Shown here: one piece after another, positions 41,655-50,845 of the stretch
Numbering within the stretch: the first letter of the stretch is position 1
Layout: each line of letters starts with the position of its first letter
Source: Tildeniella torsiva UHER 1998/13D
GTDB lineage: Bacteria > Cyanobacteriota > Cyanobacteriia > Phormidesmidales > Phormidesmidaceae
Direction: 5' to 3'
DNA: 64,000 nt
NCBI GenBank assembly: GCA_019358835.1
Contig: JAHHIH010000024.1
Location: 1 to 64,000, forward strand
Made by a program: the position numbers and the translations under genes
Notes under the pieces: model-generated
The model's database searches: none
The model's input: the letters and a program-made list of their open reading frames with translations, nothing else
What the model was told of the DNA's origin: nothing

Positions 41655-44201
41655 TTAATCCAGCAGGCCACTCTGGCGAATGTACTGCCAGGTTTTCCAC
41701 AGGTTGAGCCGCTGTAGCGCCGCGACAGCTCGCATTATTTGGAGCTCGGGCTGCGTGGCATCGATCGCAGCGGCTTGGTCAAGGGCGCGATCGGCCTGGC
41801 GGGGCTGCCACGCATAGAGATGCACAAAGCCTTTGTAGAGCCAGGGATAGATATTGTCAGGGGTGAGGGTCGTTAACTGCTCTAGGGTTGCGATCGCCCC
41901 CTTGGCATCCTGCTGTAATACCTGGGCCATGACCTGGGTGTAGAGCCAGGTCAGCTGATCTGAGGCTTGTGTAAGCCGGTAGGCCATGGCCAACTCAGCC
42001 TGGGGTAGATAGTCTTGAAGGGGATCGTACTGGTTGATGCGCCCCACGGTGGCAAATATTGGATCCACATCGCCCCGAGCCAGGCCTTGACTGAGGCGAT
42101 GTAAGACCCCCACTAAATCAGGTTCTGGAGCAGTAACGGGAGCTGCGCTAGGGTCTACCACTAGGGCTACTTGCGGTACGGCCAGGGGCTGAGCAGTACC
42201 GGTGCGCCGATCTATATACTCCGCCCGCAGTGTATAGGTGTCGGGGGGTAGGGACTCTGGCAGAACCATGCCCAAACGTTCAATCACTGTGAAGGAATCT
42301 TCCAGTTGTTCCCCTGGCTGAGCCAGAAGCTGCCCCAGGCCAATCCCGTGATCATGGATCCAGCTAGTGCTACCATCACCTCCCACTGGCTGCCAGCTCA
42401 GCATCAGCAGTCCGTGGCGGAGGGCGTCCCAAGGCCCCAGCAGCTTGTAGGTGACAGGGATGGTTTGGCCTGGGGCAGCGGCGACGGGAAGGGTAACGGC
42501 CGTAAGGGTAACGGTTGTGGCTACCTGAGCGCTAGGAGCTACTTCTACAGGGGGCTCGGCCTGGTGGTGCAGCGATAGTGTCGATCCATCGGGCAGGGGC
42601 CAGGTTTGCATCACCTCAAACTCTGGGCTTTGCGTCACTATTTCAGCCAGGGCTAGCTTAGTCTCAGTGGTCGGGCTCTGGTCACCGGTTTTGGTCAGCA
42701 TCCAGGGAACCGATCGGGCATCCATCGCCACAAAGTCTGGGTTAAACCCCAATTCGCGACTGTATACCCGAAAGTCTTGGGCCGCCCCGTAAAAGTCGAA
42801 AGTCAGCGGGTTCACCTGGGCAGTGTTGGGAATGACTCCCAACGTAGAGCGCAGGTAGGGTGCCTGGGTGGTAATGGTGTCTACAACAGCCCGGTGGGGC
42901 CAGGGTGGGCCAGGGTAGAGAGTCCGCATCAGTCGGCTGCTGGGAGGGGGACTGCCGGGCAGTACTGCCGCCACCATCAACCCCACCATGAGACCAGCCA
43001 AGCCCCAGCGCAGCCAGCGCCCGCCCTGCCCCGGTAACAGGGTCAGCCCTCGGGTGAGCACCAGTACCAGCACGGGTACTGCCGGGGCGATGTGGCGTGG
43101 ATCTTTGTTGTGCAGCAGGGTCAGCATTCCGTAGCTGCCCAGCAAAAAGCTGCCCAGCCAAGGCCACTTCCAACGCAGGGAGTCAGTATGGGTCGCTGAT
43201 GTTCCCCGACTCGATCGCGTGAGCAACACTCCAATTGTGCCACCCAAGACCCCTGCTATCAAAAGGGTGTAGGTCACTAGGCGAGGCAACATTCGAATGT
43301 AGTAGCTGAGGATTGACCGGAGGCTGCCTGGCACTAGCTCTGGCGCAACCCAGCTGGCGTTGTTGCTCTGACTATTGGTGAGAATAGTGAGCCAGTTGGT
43401 CTGAATCCAGGGGCCGCACACAATCCAGGCGACCATGGCCGCTAGCCCCCACTGCATCAGGTGCTGCCAACGGGGCCGGGTCAGTATCGACTCTAGGCCT
43501 ATCCACCCGAAGGGCACCACCAGAAATAAAACGGCAGTGGGCTTGGCCAAAATAGAGAGCCCTACCCCTAGTCCGGCGGCGATCGCCCAGCTCCACCGTG
43601 CGGCTGGCTTAGCTCCTCGCCACCCGGTCAAGCTGGCGAAGGTGGCAGTCACAGCCGTCACCAGCCCCAGATCGAGTAAATAGTCGAGCCGCAGGGCGTA
43701 GAGCATTGGAATTGTCAAGCTGAGCCCCGCCGCCCATAGCCCAGTCGTGCGGCCAAACAAGCCCCGACCGAGCCCGTACAAAAGTCCCATCAACAGCCCG
43801 GCAAATAGGGTGTTGACCGCCACCGCCTGGTCAAACCCGCGTCCTAAAATATTAAAGATCGGCACTGTAGCGAGGTAGACCAAGGGGGCGCGATACCCTG
43901 GCGACTGCCGCCACAGGGTAGTCCACCAGTCTGGGTCAAACCACTCGGGCTGCTGAAGCACCCGCCAAAAGTTGAGGGCTCGGGTCAGGTGTTCGCCCTG
44001 ATCCCAGGCGGGGGGAGCCTGATCGTTGAGCAGCCAGAGACCATCGGCGATCGCGATCGCCAGCCACAGCCCCATCAAAATCAGCCAGTCTTGCCCATAC
44101 CAAGGCCTTACTGTCCGAGTTGGGGGCAAAGGTTGAGCGCTGACGGCAAGCTCTGTTGAAGGGTAATCAGACTCAGGCACGGGCGGGGGGCGATCGGTCA
44201 T
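41655..44201 (-). CDS. GT39-like membrane glycosyltransferase with C-terminal TPR-like region
   Basis: This 848-residue protein has a GT-C-type membrane part (about residues 35-430). It starts with a helix, then an acidic external loop PAWDQGEHLTRALNF, and has about ten further helices; GT39/ArnT enzymes use such a loop to bind lipid-linked sugar donors. A soluble part follows (430-700), with beta-rich segments that may bind lipid or sugar. Residues 720-840 are helical and TPR-like (GAIATLEQLTTLTPDNIYPWLYKGFVHLYAWQPRQADRALDQA). The acceptor is unknown. The ATG at 44201 is clear. It lies 64 bp upstream of prs on the same strand. Confidence 0.78.
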   Translation of the reverse strand: MTDRPPPVPESDYPSTELAVSAQPLPPTRTVRPWYGQDWLILMGLWLAIAIADGLWLLNDQAPPAWDQGEHLTRALNFWRVLQQPEWFDPDWWTTLWRQSPGYRAPLVYLATVPIFNILGRGFDQAVAVNTLFAGLLMGLLYGLGRGLFGRTTGLWAAGLSLTIPMLYALRLDYLLDLGLVTAVTATFASLTGWRGAKPAARWSWAIAAGLGVGLSILAKPTAVLFLVVPFGWIGLESILTRPRWQHLMQWGLAAMVAWIVCGPWIQTNWLTILTNSQSNNASWVAPELVPGSLRSILSYYIRMLPRLVTYTLLIAGVLGGTIGVLLTRSSRGTSATHTDSLRWKWPWLGSFLLGSYGMLTLLHNKDPRHIAPAVPVLVLVLTRGLTLLPGQGGRWLRWGLAGLMVGLMVAAVLPGSPPPSSRLMRTLYPGPPWPHRAVVDTITTQAPYLRSTLGVIPNTAQVNPLTFDFYGAAQDFRVYSRELGFNPDFVAMDARSVPWMLTKTGDQSPTTETKLALAEIVTQSPEFEVMQTWPLPDGSTLSLHHQAEPPVEVAPSAQVATTVTLTAVTLPVAAAPGQTIPVTYKLLGPWDALRHGLLMLSWQPVGGDGSTSWIHDHGIGLGQLLAQPGEQLEDSFTVIERLGMVLPESLPPDTYTLRAEYIDRRTGTAQPLAVPQVALVVDPSAAPVTAPEPDLVGVLHRLSQGLARGDVDPIFATVGRINQYDPLQDYLPQAELAMAYRLTQASDQLTWLYTQVMAQVLQQDAKGAIATLEQLTTLTPDNIYPWLYKGFVHLYAWQPRQADRALDQAAAIDATQPELQIMRAVAALQRLNLWKTWQYIRQSGLLD

Positions 44202-44278
44202 CGGCTTCCCTTAACTGTGGAGATAACGGTAAAGACACTAAGCCTTGATTATTAGTGACAACCTAACTTCAAAGAGCC

Positions 44279-44668
44279 ATGCCATTTTGCCGAGGTATTC
44301 ACCACGTCGCGATTATCTGTAGCGACTACGCTCAATCCAAGCATTTCTACACTAAAGTGCTGGGGTTCGAGGTATTGCGCGAAACCTATCGGGCCGATCG
44401 CCAATCCCACAAGCTCGATTTGCGTCTAGAGGATGGCACCCAGATTGAGCTATTTTCCTTTCCCAGTCCGCCGCTCCGGCCCTCACGGCCCGAAGCCCAG
44501 GGGCTACGACATCTGGCCCTAGCAGTCGATGACCTGGAAGCGGCGATTCAGCACCTTCAGACCTGTGGAGTGCCTACGGAAGAAATTCGTCTAGATGAGC
44601 TGACCGGCAAGCGCTTTGTTTTCTTCCAAGACCCTGACCAGCTGCCCATCGAGCTGTACGAGCGCTAG
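44279..44668 (+). CDS. VOC/glyoxalase-family protein (YaeR-like)
   Basis: The 129-residue protein has the paired beta-alpha-beta-beta-beta modules of the vicinal oxygen chelate superfamily: IHHVAIICSDYAQSKHFYTKVLGFEVL and LRHLALAVDDLEAAIQHLQTCGV. Candidate metal ligands are H9, E58 in QIELFSFPSPP, H79 in LRHLAL and E126 in PIELYE. It resembles the gloA2/YaeR group of putative lactoylglutathione lyases, but activity is untested. The ATG at 44279 is clear. Its stop (44666-44668) directly abuts the stop of the convergent DUF3067 gene. Confidence 0.88.
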   Translation: MPFCRGIHHVAIICSDYAQSKHFYTKVLGFEVLRETYRADRQSHKLDLRLEDGTQIELFSFPSPPLRPSRPEAQGLRHLALAVDDLEAAIQHLQTCGVPTEEIRLDELTGKRFVFFQDPDQLPIELYER

Positions 44669-44986
44669 CTAAAACTCGTCGGTTAGCCACTCTGAGGCGC
44701 GTTCCCCTAGGGGCAGGGGAATGCTGACGGCTTTGCCTAGACGGGGGCGATCGCGCGTTTCGGCAATCTGCTGCTGCACATAATCCACCTGTCCCCACTC
44801 GTGCAGGTAGAGGATGACCTGATTGAGGTGGGCCAGGTACTCCTCTTCACTGAGGGGAAACGAGACCTGTTCGAGGTGCCGCCACATCACCTGGAGAAAA
44901 ATCTTGCCCTGGGTGCGCCGAAACTGGATGTCAAAGGAGTAGCCCCATTTGTCGATTAGTAGCGCTTGTAAATCTGCCCCTGTCAC
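44669..44986 (-). CDS. DUF3067 family protein
   Basis: The 105-residue product begins MTGADLQALLIDKWGYSFDI and contains QFRRTQGKIFLQVMWRHLEQVSFPLSEEEYLAHLNQVILYLHEWGQ, matching DUF3067 of cyanobacteria and plastids. The start is a GTG at 44986. Function is unknown. It meets the VOC gene tail to tail with no bases between the two stop codons. Confidence 0.87.
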   Translation of the reverse strand: MTGADLQALLIDKWGYSFDIQFRRTQGKIFLQVMWRHLEQVSFPLSEEEYLAHLNQVILYLHEWGQVDYVQQQIAETRDRPRLGKAVSIPLPLGERASEWLTDEF

Positions 44987-45446
44987 GCCCCTACCTCTGC
45001 TCTAGTTACCGTCGCTGCATATACATTTCTTTACGATACGCCCTATCGGTCAACCTACCCTGGGTCAAGAATTCACTGGCCAAAAATGGGCAGATCAAAG
45101 GGGAAAAGAATATTTTGAACATCTTGAAGCCATCTTTAGGTCGTAGGATGTCTTTTACTCGATTTTTCTAGCCTATACCCGCTTTTTCTGCGATTAGGGG
45201 ATCGGGATGGTGCGATTGCCCCCTTGCTTTTACTTTCGGCAGGGATTTTCTGAGAACAGCGAGGTGCAATAATACGATTGGTAAAGCTAAAGGCGTGGTC
45301 AGCGACATCGGGACTGCTCCACATTGGTGCCCCGTAAAGGGTTTGCCGGGCTAGCGTAACGGGTCATACATCCGCTTGCTGATCCCTGCTCAGCTACCGC
45401 CGTTGATAGCTGTTATTCATTTGAAACAGGTATACCAGTCTGGATT
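44987..45446. other. Divergent upstream region of DUF3067 and petC
   Basis: No gene is supported in 460 bp. The region should include the promoter of the petC-petA operon and that of the DUF3067 gene. TTGATA at 45403-45408 is a possible -35 box but the spacing to TATACC (45431-45436) is poor. Confidence 0.45.
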
Positions 45447-45989
45447 ATGACGCAAGTTTCTGGAACCTCCGATGTCCCCGATTTGGGACGACGCCAATTT
45501 ATGAACCTGCTGCTGCTGGGGGCCGCCTCTGGGGCTGTCGGTGGCATGCTCTATCCCGTTATTAAATACTTCATTCCTCCTTCTAGTGGCGGCAGTGGGG
45601 GCGGAGTCACCGCTAAGAATGAGCTGGGCAACGATGTGATTGCCAGCCAGTTTGTCGCGACCCACAACCCTGGCGATCGCGTCTTGGTGCAGGGTCTCAA
45701 GGGTGACCCCACCTACCTAGTGATTCAGGAAAGTGGATCCCTAGAGAGCTACGGCATCAGCTCTATCTGCACCCACCTCGGCTGTGTAGTGCCCTGGAAC
45801 GCCAGCGAAAACAAATTCATGTGTCCCTGCCACGGCTCTCAGTACGATGCCACCGGCAAGGTTGTGCGAGGCCCAGCACCGCTGTCTTTGGCCTTGGCCC
45901 ACGCCGACGTCACCGATGACGACAAAGTTACCCTCAGCAATTGGACTGAAACCGATTTTCGCACCGGCGAGTCGCCCTGGTGGTCCTAG
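45447..45989 (+). CDS. petC: Cytochrome b6f Rieske iron-sulfur protein
   Basis: The Rieske subunit of the cytochrome b6f complex takes electrons from plastoquinol and passes them to cytochrome f. The 180-residue product has one N-terminal membrane helix (about 19-42) and a lumenal domain. The [2Fe-2S] ligands are C108 and H110 (CTHLGC, with C113 in the disulfide) and C126 and H129 (CPCHGS, with C128 in the disulfide). RRQF before the membrane helix suggests a Tat-type targeting signal. The ATG at 45447 is clear. petA follows 75 bp downstream, as is usual in cyanobacteria. Confidence 0.97.
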   Translation: MTQVSGTSDVPDLGRRQFMNLLLLGAASGAVGGMLYPVIKYFIPPSSGGSGGGVTAKNELGNDVIASQFVATHNPGDRVLVQGLKGDPTYLVIQESGSLESYGISSICTHLGCVVPWNASENKFMCPCHGSQYDATGKVVRGPAPLSLALAHADVTDDDKVTLSNWTETDFRTGESPWWS

Positions 45990-46064
45990 GCTGAGCCACA
46001 GCTCTGGCCAACTGCAGCGCCATCCCCCGTTGACATCACCCCAGTTGACATAACTTTTGAACGC

Positions 46065-47030
46065 ATGAATAGACTAACTTCGTTAATCAACGGCCTGCGC
46101 CCCCTCGCCATCACTTGCGCCGCCGTGCTGACGGTGTTTGCAGGCTGGCTAGCGGTTCCCCAGACCGCCGAGGCGTATCCCTTCTGGGCCCAAGAAAACT
46201 ACGCAGCTCCTCGCGAAGCCACGGGCCGCATTGTGTGCGCCAACTGCCACCTGGCAGCCAAGCCCACCAAGGTAGAAGTGCCCCAGGCGGTTTTGCCCGA
46301 CTCTGTGTTTAAACTCAAAGTCGAAATTCCCTACGACCTCAACACCCAGCAGGTATTGGGCGACGGTAGCCGAGGCGGCCTCAACGTCGGTGCTGTGGTA
46401 GTGCTCCCTGAGGGGTTTAAGATTGCGCCCCCCGATCGCATGTCTGAAGAGCTAAAGGAAGAAGTCGGTAGCACCTACTTCCTGCCCTACAGCGACACCC
46501 AGGAAAACATTGTGCTGGTCGGCCCCCTGCCCGGCGAACAGTACCAGGAAATCATCTTTCCTGTGCTGGCTCCCGATCCCGGCCAAGACAAGTCGGTTTC
46601 CTTTGGCAAATACCAGATTCACGTTGGCGGCAACCGGGGTCGTGGCCAGGTGTACCCCACCGGTCAGGCCAGCAACAATACGGTTTACAACGCCACGGTG
46701 ACCGGTACCGTCACCGATATTGAGCCCCAGGCTGCCGGTGGCTACCAGATCACCATTCAGGCTGACGCTGGTAATGCCGTCACCGAAACCATCCCCGCTG
46801 GCCCTGAGCTGCTGGTTGCCGAGGGTGATGCCGTAGAAGCCGGTAAGCCCCTGACTACCAACCCCAACGTGGGCGGCTTTGGTCAGATGGATACTGAAAT
46901 TGTGCTGCAAAGCCCCAACCGCATCAAAGGTCTAGTGGCCTTTGTGGCGGCGGTAATGCTGACCCAGATCATGCTGGTGCTGAAGAAGAAGCAGGTCGAG
47001 AAGGTTCAGGCGGCTGGTATGACCATGTAG
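46065..47030 (+). CDS. petA: Apocytochrome f
   Basis: Cytochrome f passes electrons from the Rieske protein to plastocyanin or cytochrome c6. The 321-residue precursor has a signal peptide cleaved before Y38 (AEA-YPFWAQ). Y38's amino group is an axial heme ligand. The c-type heme site is CANCH (C58, C61 and H62). A long beta-rich lumenal domain follows, and a C-terminal membrane helix near 286-306 ([21 protein letters not shown]). It is downstream of petC in one operon, closed by a terminator at 47079. Confidence 0.97.
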   Translation: MNRLTSLINGLRPLAITCAAVLTVFAGWLAVPQTAEAYPFWAQENYAAPREATGRIVCANCHLAAKPTKVEVPQAVLPDSVFKLKVEIPYDLNTQQVLGDGSRGGLNVGAVVVLPEGFKIAPPDRMSEELKEEVGSTYFLPYSDTQENIVLVGPLPGEQYQEIIFPVLAPDPGQDKSVSFGKYQIHVGGNRGRGQVYPTGQASNNTVYNATVTGTVTDIEPQAAGGYQITIQADAGNAVTETIPAGPELLVAEGDAVEAGKPLTTNPNVGGFGQMDTEIVLQSPNRIKGLVAFVAAVMLTQIMLVLKKKQVEKVQAAGMTM

Positions 47031-47078
47031 GTCATCTACAACGGTCTAGCTGTTAAGTTTCATCGATCTTTTGACGAT

Positions 47079-47110
47079 AAAAAAGGGATGCCAACTGGCG
47101 TCCCTTTTTT
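47079..47110 (+). terminator. Terminator of the petC-petA operon
   Basis: AAAAAAGGGATGCC (47079-47092) pairs with GGCGTCCCTTTTTT (47097-47110), one G-T pair, loop AACT, ending in a T run. It lies about 50 bp after petA. Confidence 0.93.
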
Positions 47111-47288
47111 GTCGTCCTGAATTTTAGATGGTTGTGATTTAAGCAGACGGCTGTCGTCAAGAGTCTGTTTAATGAGCTACAATTGTTAAGTATTTTTGCA
47201 TATTCGAAACTTGTCTTGAGCTTCCTTCCGATTGGCGCTCTGGGGTAGTTTCGTTGCCCGCTTATTATCGCCAAGGTTTTACACAGTT

Positions 47289-49079
47289 ATGACGCTTCCC
47301 ATTCGCAACGTTGCAATTATTGCCCACGTTGACCACGGCAAAACCACTCTGGTCGACGCCCTGCTCAGGCAGTCCGGCATTTTTCGCGAAGGGGAAGCCG
47401 TACCTGACTGCGTGATGGACTCTAACGACCTGGAGCGGGAGCGGGGCATCACTATTCTGTCGAAGAACACCGCCGTTCACTACGGGGAGACGTTGATCAA
47501 TATCATCGACACCCCTGGCCACGCCGACTTCGGCGGCGAGGTGGAGCGGGTGCTGGGCATGGTTGACGGCTGCATCCTGATTGTGGATGCCAACGAAGGC
47601 CCTATGCCCCAGACTCGGTTTGTGCTCAAGAAAGCACTGGAGAAAGGGCTGCGCCCCATTGTGGTGGTCAACAAGATTGACCGTCCCCAAGCCGATCCCC
47701 ACGGTTCGGTCGATAAGGTGCTGGATCTATTTCTAGAGCTGGGGGCCGACGACGATCAGTGCGAGTTTCCCTACCTGTTTGCCTCAGGGATATCGGGCTA
47801 CGCCAAGACCAAGATCGAAGACGAAGGCGTCGACATGAAGCCGATGTTTGAGGCCATTCTCGACCATGTGCCGCCCCCGATTGGCGATCCTGAAAAGCCT
47901 CTGCAAATTCAGGTGACAACCTTGGACTACTCCGAGTACCTGGGCCGCATCGTGATTGGCAAAATTCACAATGGGGTAATCAAAGCCGGGCAGCAGGCCG
48001 CTCTGGTCACAGAAGACGGCACCTTGGTTAAGTCCAAAATCTCCAAACTACTGGGTTTTGATGGCCTACGGCGCATTGAGATTGAAAGCGCCTCGGCGGG
48101 CCACATTGTGGCGGTAGCGGGCTTTGCCGATGCCAACATTGGTGAAACCATTACCTGCCCCACCAACCCCCAGGCGCTGCCGCTGATTAAGGTGGATGAG
48201 CCGACCCTACAGATGACCTTTGTAGTCAACGATTCACCCTTTGCTGGGCAGGAGGGCACCTTTGTCACCTCACGACAGCTGCGCGATCGCCTCATGCGTG
48301 AGCTTGAGACTAACGTAGCGCTGCGGGTCGAGCCGACTGACTCTCCCGATCGCTTCTCAGTGTCGGGCCGAGGCGAACTGCACCTGGGCATTTTGATTGA
48401 AACCATGCGCCGCGAGGGGTATGAATTTCAGGTGACCCAGCCCCAAGTTATCTACCGCGAAGTCAACGGTCAGCCCTGTGAACCCTACGAACTGCTGGTG
48501 CTCGATGTGCCCGAAGAGGGGGTAGGCGGCTGTATGGAGCGCCTAGGCCAGCGCCGGGGCGAACTGCAAGATATGCGGGTCATGGGCGACGGTCGCGCCA
48601 CGCTGGAGTTTGTGATTCCGGCCCGGGGGCTCATCGGTTTTCGCGGTGAGTTTATGCGTCTGACTCGCGGTGCGGGCATTATGAACCACAGCTTCTCAGA
48701 CTATCGCCCCCTCTGTGGCGAGATTGAAGCTCGCCGCAACGGGGTGCTAATTTCCTTTGAGGAAGGGGTAGCTACCTTCTACGCCCTGAAGAATGCAGAA
48801 GACCGAGGGGTATTTTTCATTACCCCTGGTACCAAGGTTTACAAGGGCATGGTTGTGGGCGAACACAACCGCAACCAGGATCTCGACCTCAACATCTGCA
48901 AGAGCAAACAGCTCACCAACCACCGAGCCGCTGGCGGCGATGAACTGGTGCAGCTCCAGACTCCGATAGATATGAGCCTAGAGCGGGCCCTTGAGTACAT
49001 TGGCCCAGACGAGCTGGTGGAAGTCACCCCAGAGTCTATCCGCCTGCGCAAGCTGTCTAAGAAGCTGGCCAAGCGTTAG
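47289..49079 (+). CDS. typA: Ribosome-associated GTPase TypA/BipA
   Basis: TypA/BipA is a translational GTPase related to EF-G that aids ribosome assembly and stress adaptation. The 596-residue protein begins with the G1 loop AHVDHGKTT (residues 12-20), followed by switch regions ERERGITIL and [14 protein letters not shown] and the G4 motif NKIDRP. Domains II, III and V and the BipA-specific C-terminal domain follow ([53 protein letters not shown]). The ATG at 47289 ([13 protein letters not shown]) is the usual start. A terminator follows at 49116. Confidence 0.97.
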   Translation: MTLPIRNVAIIAHVDHGKTTLVDALLRQSGIFREGEAVPDCVMDSNDLERERGITILSKNTAVHYGETLINIIDTPGHADFGGEVERVLGMVDGCILIVDANEGPMPQTRFVLKKALEKGLRPIVVVNKIDRPQADPHGSVDKVLDLFLELGADDDQCEFPYLFASGISGYAKTKIEDEGVDMKPMFEAILDHVPPPIGDPEKPLQIQVTTLDYSEYLGRIVIGKIHNGVIKAGQQAALVTEDGTLVKSKISKLLGFDGLRRIEIESASAGHIVAVAGFADANIGETITCPTNPQALPLIKVDEPTLQMTFVVNDSPFAGQEGTFVTSRQLRDRLMRELETNVALRVEPTDSPDRFSVSGRGELHLGILIETMRREGYEFQVTQPQVIYREVNGQPCEPYELLVLDVPEEGVGGCMERLGQRRGELQDMRVMGDGRATLEFVIPARGLIGFRGEFMRLTRGAGIMNHSFSDYRPLCGEIEARRNGVLISFEEGVATFYALKNAEDRGVFFITPGTKVYKGMVVGEHNRNQDLDLNICKSKQLTNHRAAGGDELVQLQTPIDMSLERALEYIGPDELVEVTPESIRLRKLSKKLAKR

Positions 49080-49115
49080 GTTAGCAATTCCGCAAGCCTT
49101 TGCGTCGATAGTTTG

Positions 49116-49180
49116 CCAAAAGCGTCTACATCTCGCCTGCCCTTTCTGGCAGAGCACTAGGGTGTAGGCGCTTTTGGTTT
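49116..49180 (+). terminator. Terminator of typA
   Basis: CCAAAAGCGTCTACA (49116-49130) pairs with TGTAGGCGCTTTTGG (49163-49177), one G-T pair. The loop holds a smaller TGCC...GGCA hairpin. The T-rich end follows typA by about 40 bp. Confidence 0.8.
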
Positions 49181-49259
49181 ATAAGAACGCTGGGTTGCCG
49201 GGTTGGTTGGGTATGCTGAAGCAGAGTCGCCAGCGGCACGCACATTGGGGAAAACAGGT

Positions 49260-50411
49260 TTGAAACGGTTTACACAGTGGCTAGAGCATCGCTGGGTTAA
49301 CCCAGCCTATGTGGGTTGGATCCTTCTAGGGCTGGCGCTGTTCTTCTTTGCGGCGGCGACCAATACTCTCGCAGGCTGGCTGTACGTGATTAGCGGCGTG
49401 ATGCTGGCGCTGCTGCTGATTGCGGCAGTGCTGCCGCCCCGGAACCTGCAAGGTTTAGTGGTAACGCGATCGCCCATGGCCCCCGTTACCGCTGGGGTGC
49501 CGTTAGATATCGAGCTTCAGGTTCGCAACACTCAGCGCCAGAGTAAAGGGCTGTTTCAGATCATCGACCCTCTGCCTTCGCAGCTAGGGGCTGTCGCGAT
49601 ACATGCCGTGGGCACGCTGCCCCCAGGGCAGCTCCACACCTGGCGGTATCCAGTACCTACCACGCGTCGGGGTGTCTATCGCTGGCCAACGGTAGATCTG
49701 CGCACGGCGGCCCCCCTAGGTTTGTTCTGGTGTCGGCGCACAGTGCCTGCTCCTGCCACAGCCGTGGTCTATCCCCAGGTGCTACCCCTAAAACGCTGCC
49801 CCTTACTAGATACTGTTGGCCAACGCCAGGGGCAGCACTGGCGCTACAACCCTTTAGCTAAGGCCGATACCCAGGGAGTGACGCGATCGCTGCGCCCCTA
49901 TCGCTGGGGTGACCCCACCCGGCTGATTCACTGGCGCACCAGCGCCCGCTACGGTGAACTGCGGGTGCGCGAGCTAGAAAGCATAACCGCCAGCCGAGAA
50001 ATTCTGATTGCCCTCAATACCGCCGCGCGCTGGAGCGAGGAGAGCTTTGAGCAGGCAGTAGTAGCAGCAGCGTCGCTCTATACCTACGCCCTGAAGCAGG
50101 GGTTCACCGCAGCTTTTTGGGTTCCCCAAGCAGACACTCTGCGAGACTCAGCCCGAGTAATGCATGCTCTGGCTGAGGTAAACCCTGCTCCATTCCAGAA
50201 TCGCGCCCTTGCACTACCCCAGATATCCACTATTTGGCTCACGGCTGCGGGTGCCCAGCCCGTTGTCCTCGCTGCTGGCAGTCGACAGCTGGTCTGGGGC
50301 AACGGCGACAGCCTCGCCACTTCGGTAGATGCCTTAAGCACAATGCAGATAGATTCTGAGCTGCCTTTAGAACCTCAGCTCCAAGCCAACCTATCGCAGA
50401 TGTCTAGTTGA
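49260..50411 (+). CDS. DUF58 domain protein
   Basis: This protein has two N-terminal membrane helices (about residues 17-35 and 38-56) and then a DUF58 region, with the signature GVTRSLRPYRWGDPTRLIHWRTSARYGELRVRELES. DUF58 proteins often accompany MoxR ATPases and transglutaminase-like genes, with a von Willebrand-like fold, but no such genes are adjacent here. There is no ATG. A TTG at 49260 (LKRFTQWLEHRW) is taken as start; a TTG at 49203 is also in frame. Function is unknown. Confidence 0.78.
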   Translation: MKRFTQWLEHRWVNPAYVGWILLGLALFFFAAATNTLAGWLYVISGVMLALLLIAAVLPPRNLQGLVVTRSPMAPVTAGVPLDIELQVRNTQRQSKGLFQIIDPLPSQLGAVAIHAVGTLPPGQLHTWRYPVPTTRRGVYRWPTVDLRTAAPLGLFWCRRTVPAPATAVVYPQVLPLKRCPLLDTVGQRQGQHWRYNPLAKADTQGVTRSLRPYRWGDPTRLIHWRTSARYGELRVRELESITASREILIALNTAARWSEESFEQAVVAAASLYTYALKQGFTAAFWVPQADTLRDSARVMHALAEVNPAPFQNRALALPQISTIWLTAAGAQPVVLAAGSRQLVWGNGDSLATSVDALSTMQIDSELPLEPQLQANLSQMSS

Positions 50412-50610
50412 TCCAGTTGATTAAGACATCTGGCAAAGCAAGTTCCCGCACCAAAGGACTTCCCGACAGCAAAATATCCTAACGATTTGCTTACCTGCAA
50501 TCGCTAGCTAGAGATTCAGCATCATACCCAACCAAAGTGGCCTGGGGAAGGGCTATTGACTGGCTATCCACACATTCAAAGCGTTATGTTTACCCGTGGG
50601 ACGGCTGAAA

Positions 50611-50717
50611 GACAAAAAGGCGTTGCTGATTCAGGGTATGAAGCGACGGCTCAAAGCTTTGAAAACTCATTCCGGATTTCGCAAATTCATACTGCCATTC
50701 AGCAACGCCGACAAAAA
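50611..50717. mobile_element. Non-autonomous MITE-like element with 8-bp target duplication
   Basis: A 91-bp element at 50619-50709 has imperfect terminal inverted repeats of 24 bp, starting GGCGTTGCTGA and ending with the inner TATGAA; 19 of 24 positions match. It is flanked by the direct repeat GACAAAAA at 50611-50618 and 50710-50717, a clean 8-bp target duplication. There is no transposase gene. Ends of the form GG-x-G-T/A-TGCTG and 8-9-bp duplications recall IS1-family elements, which may supply the transposase. The insertion is in the spacer after the DUF58 gene. Confidence 0.82.
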
Positions 50718-50732
50718 AATAGACAAAAAAAA

Positions 50733-50753
50733 GGAGAGCTCAAACGGCTCTCC
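50733..50753 (-). terminator. Hairpin with A-rich flank
   Basis: GGAGAGC (50733-50739) pairs with GCTCTCC (50747-50753). On the minus strand it is followed by a T-rich tract (50711-50732). It may serve as a second terminator for gatB and adjoins the MITE. Confidence 0.6.
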
Positions 50754-50788
50754 CTACCATCAGGGTGCATCTAGTACCATATTAACCG

Positions 50789-50818
50789 AAAAAATGCATG
50801 GGGGGTGAGACCCCCCAT
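50789..50818 (-). terminator. Intrinsic terminator of gatB
   Basis: ATGGGGGGT (50798-50806) and ACCCCCCAT (50810-50818) form a 9-bp stem with a 3-base loop, and on the minus strand a T6 run (50789-50794) follows three bases after the stem. The structure starts 28 bp after the gatB stop. Confidence 0.8.
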
Positions 50819-50845
50819 TGAATTTCCTCTATATTTTTTCAGTCA

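Noticed and set aside
50596-50808. Short coding frame over the MITE
   Set aside because: It spans the element and its terminator hairpin and has no domain. Its codons come from the repeat itself.
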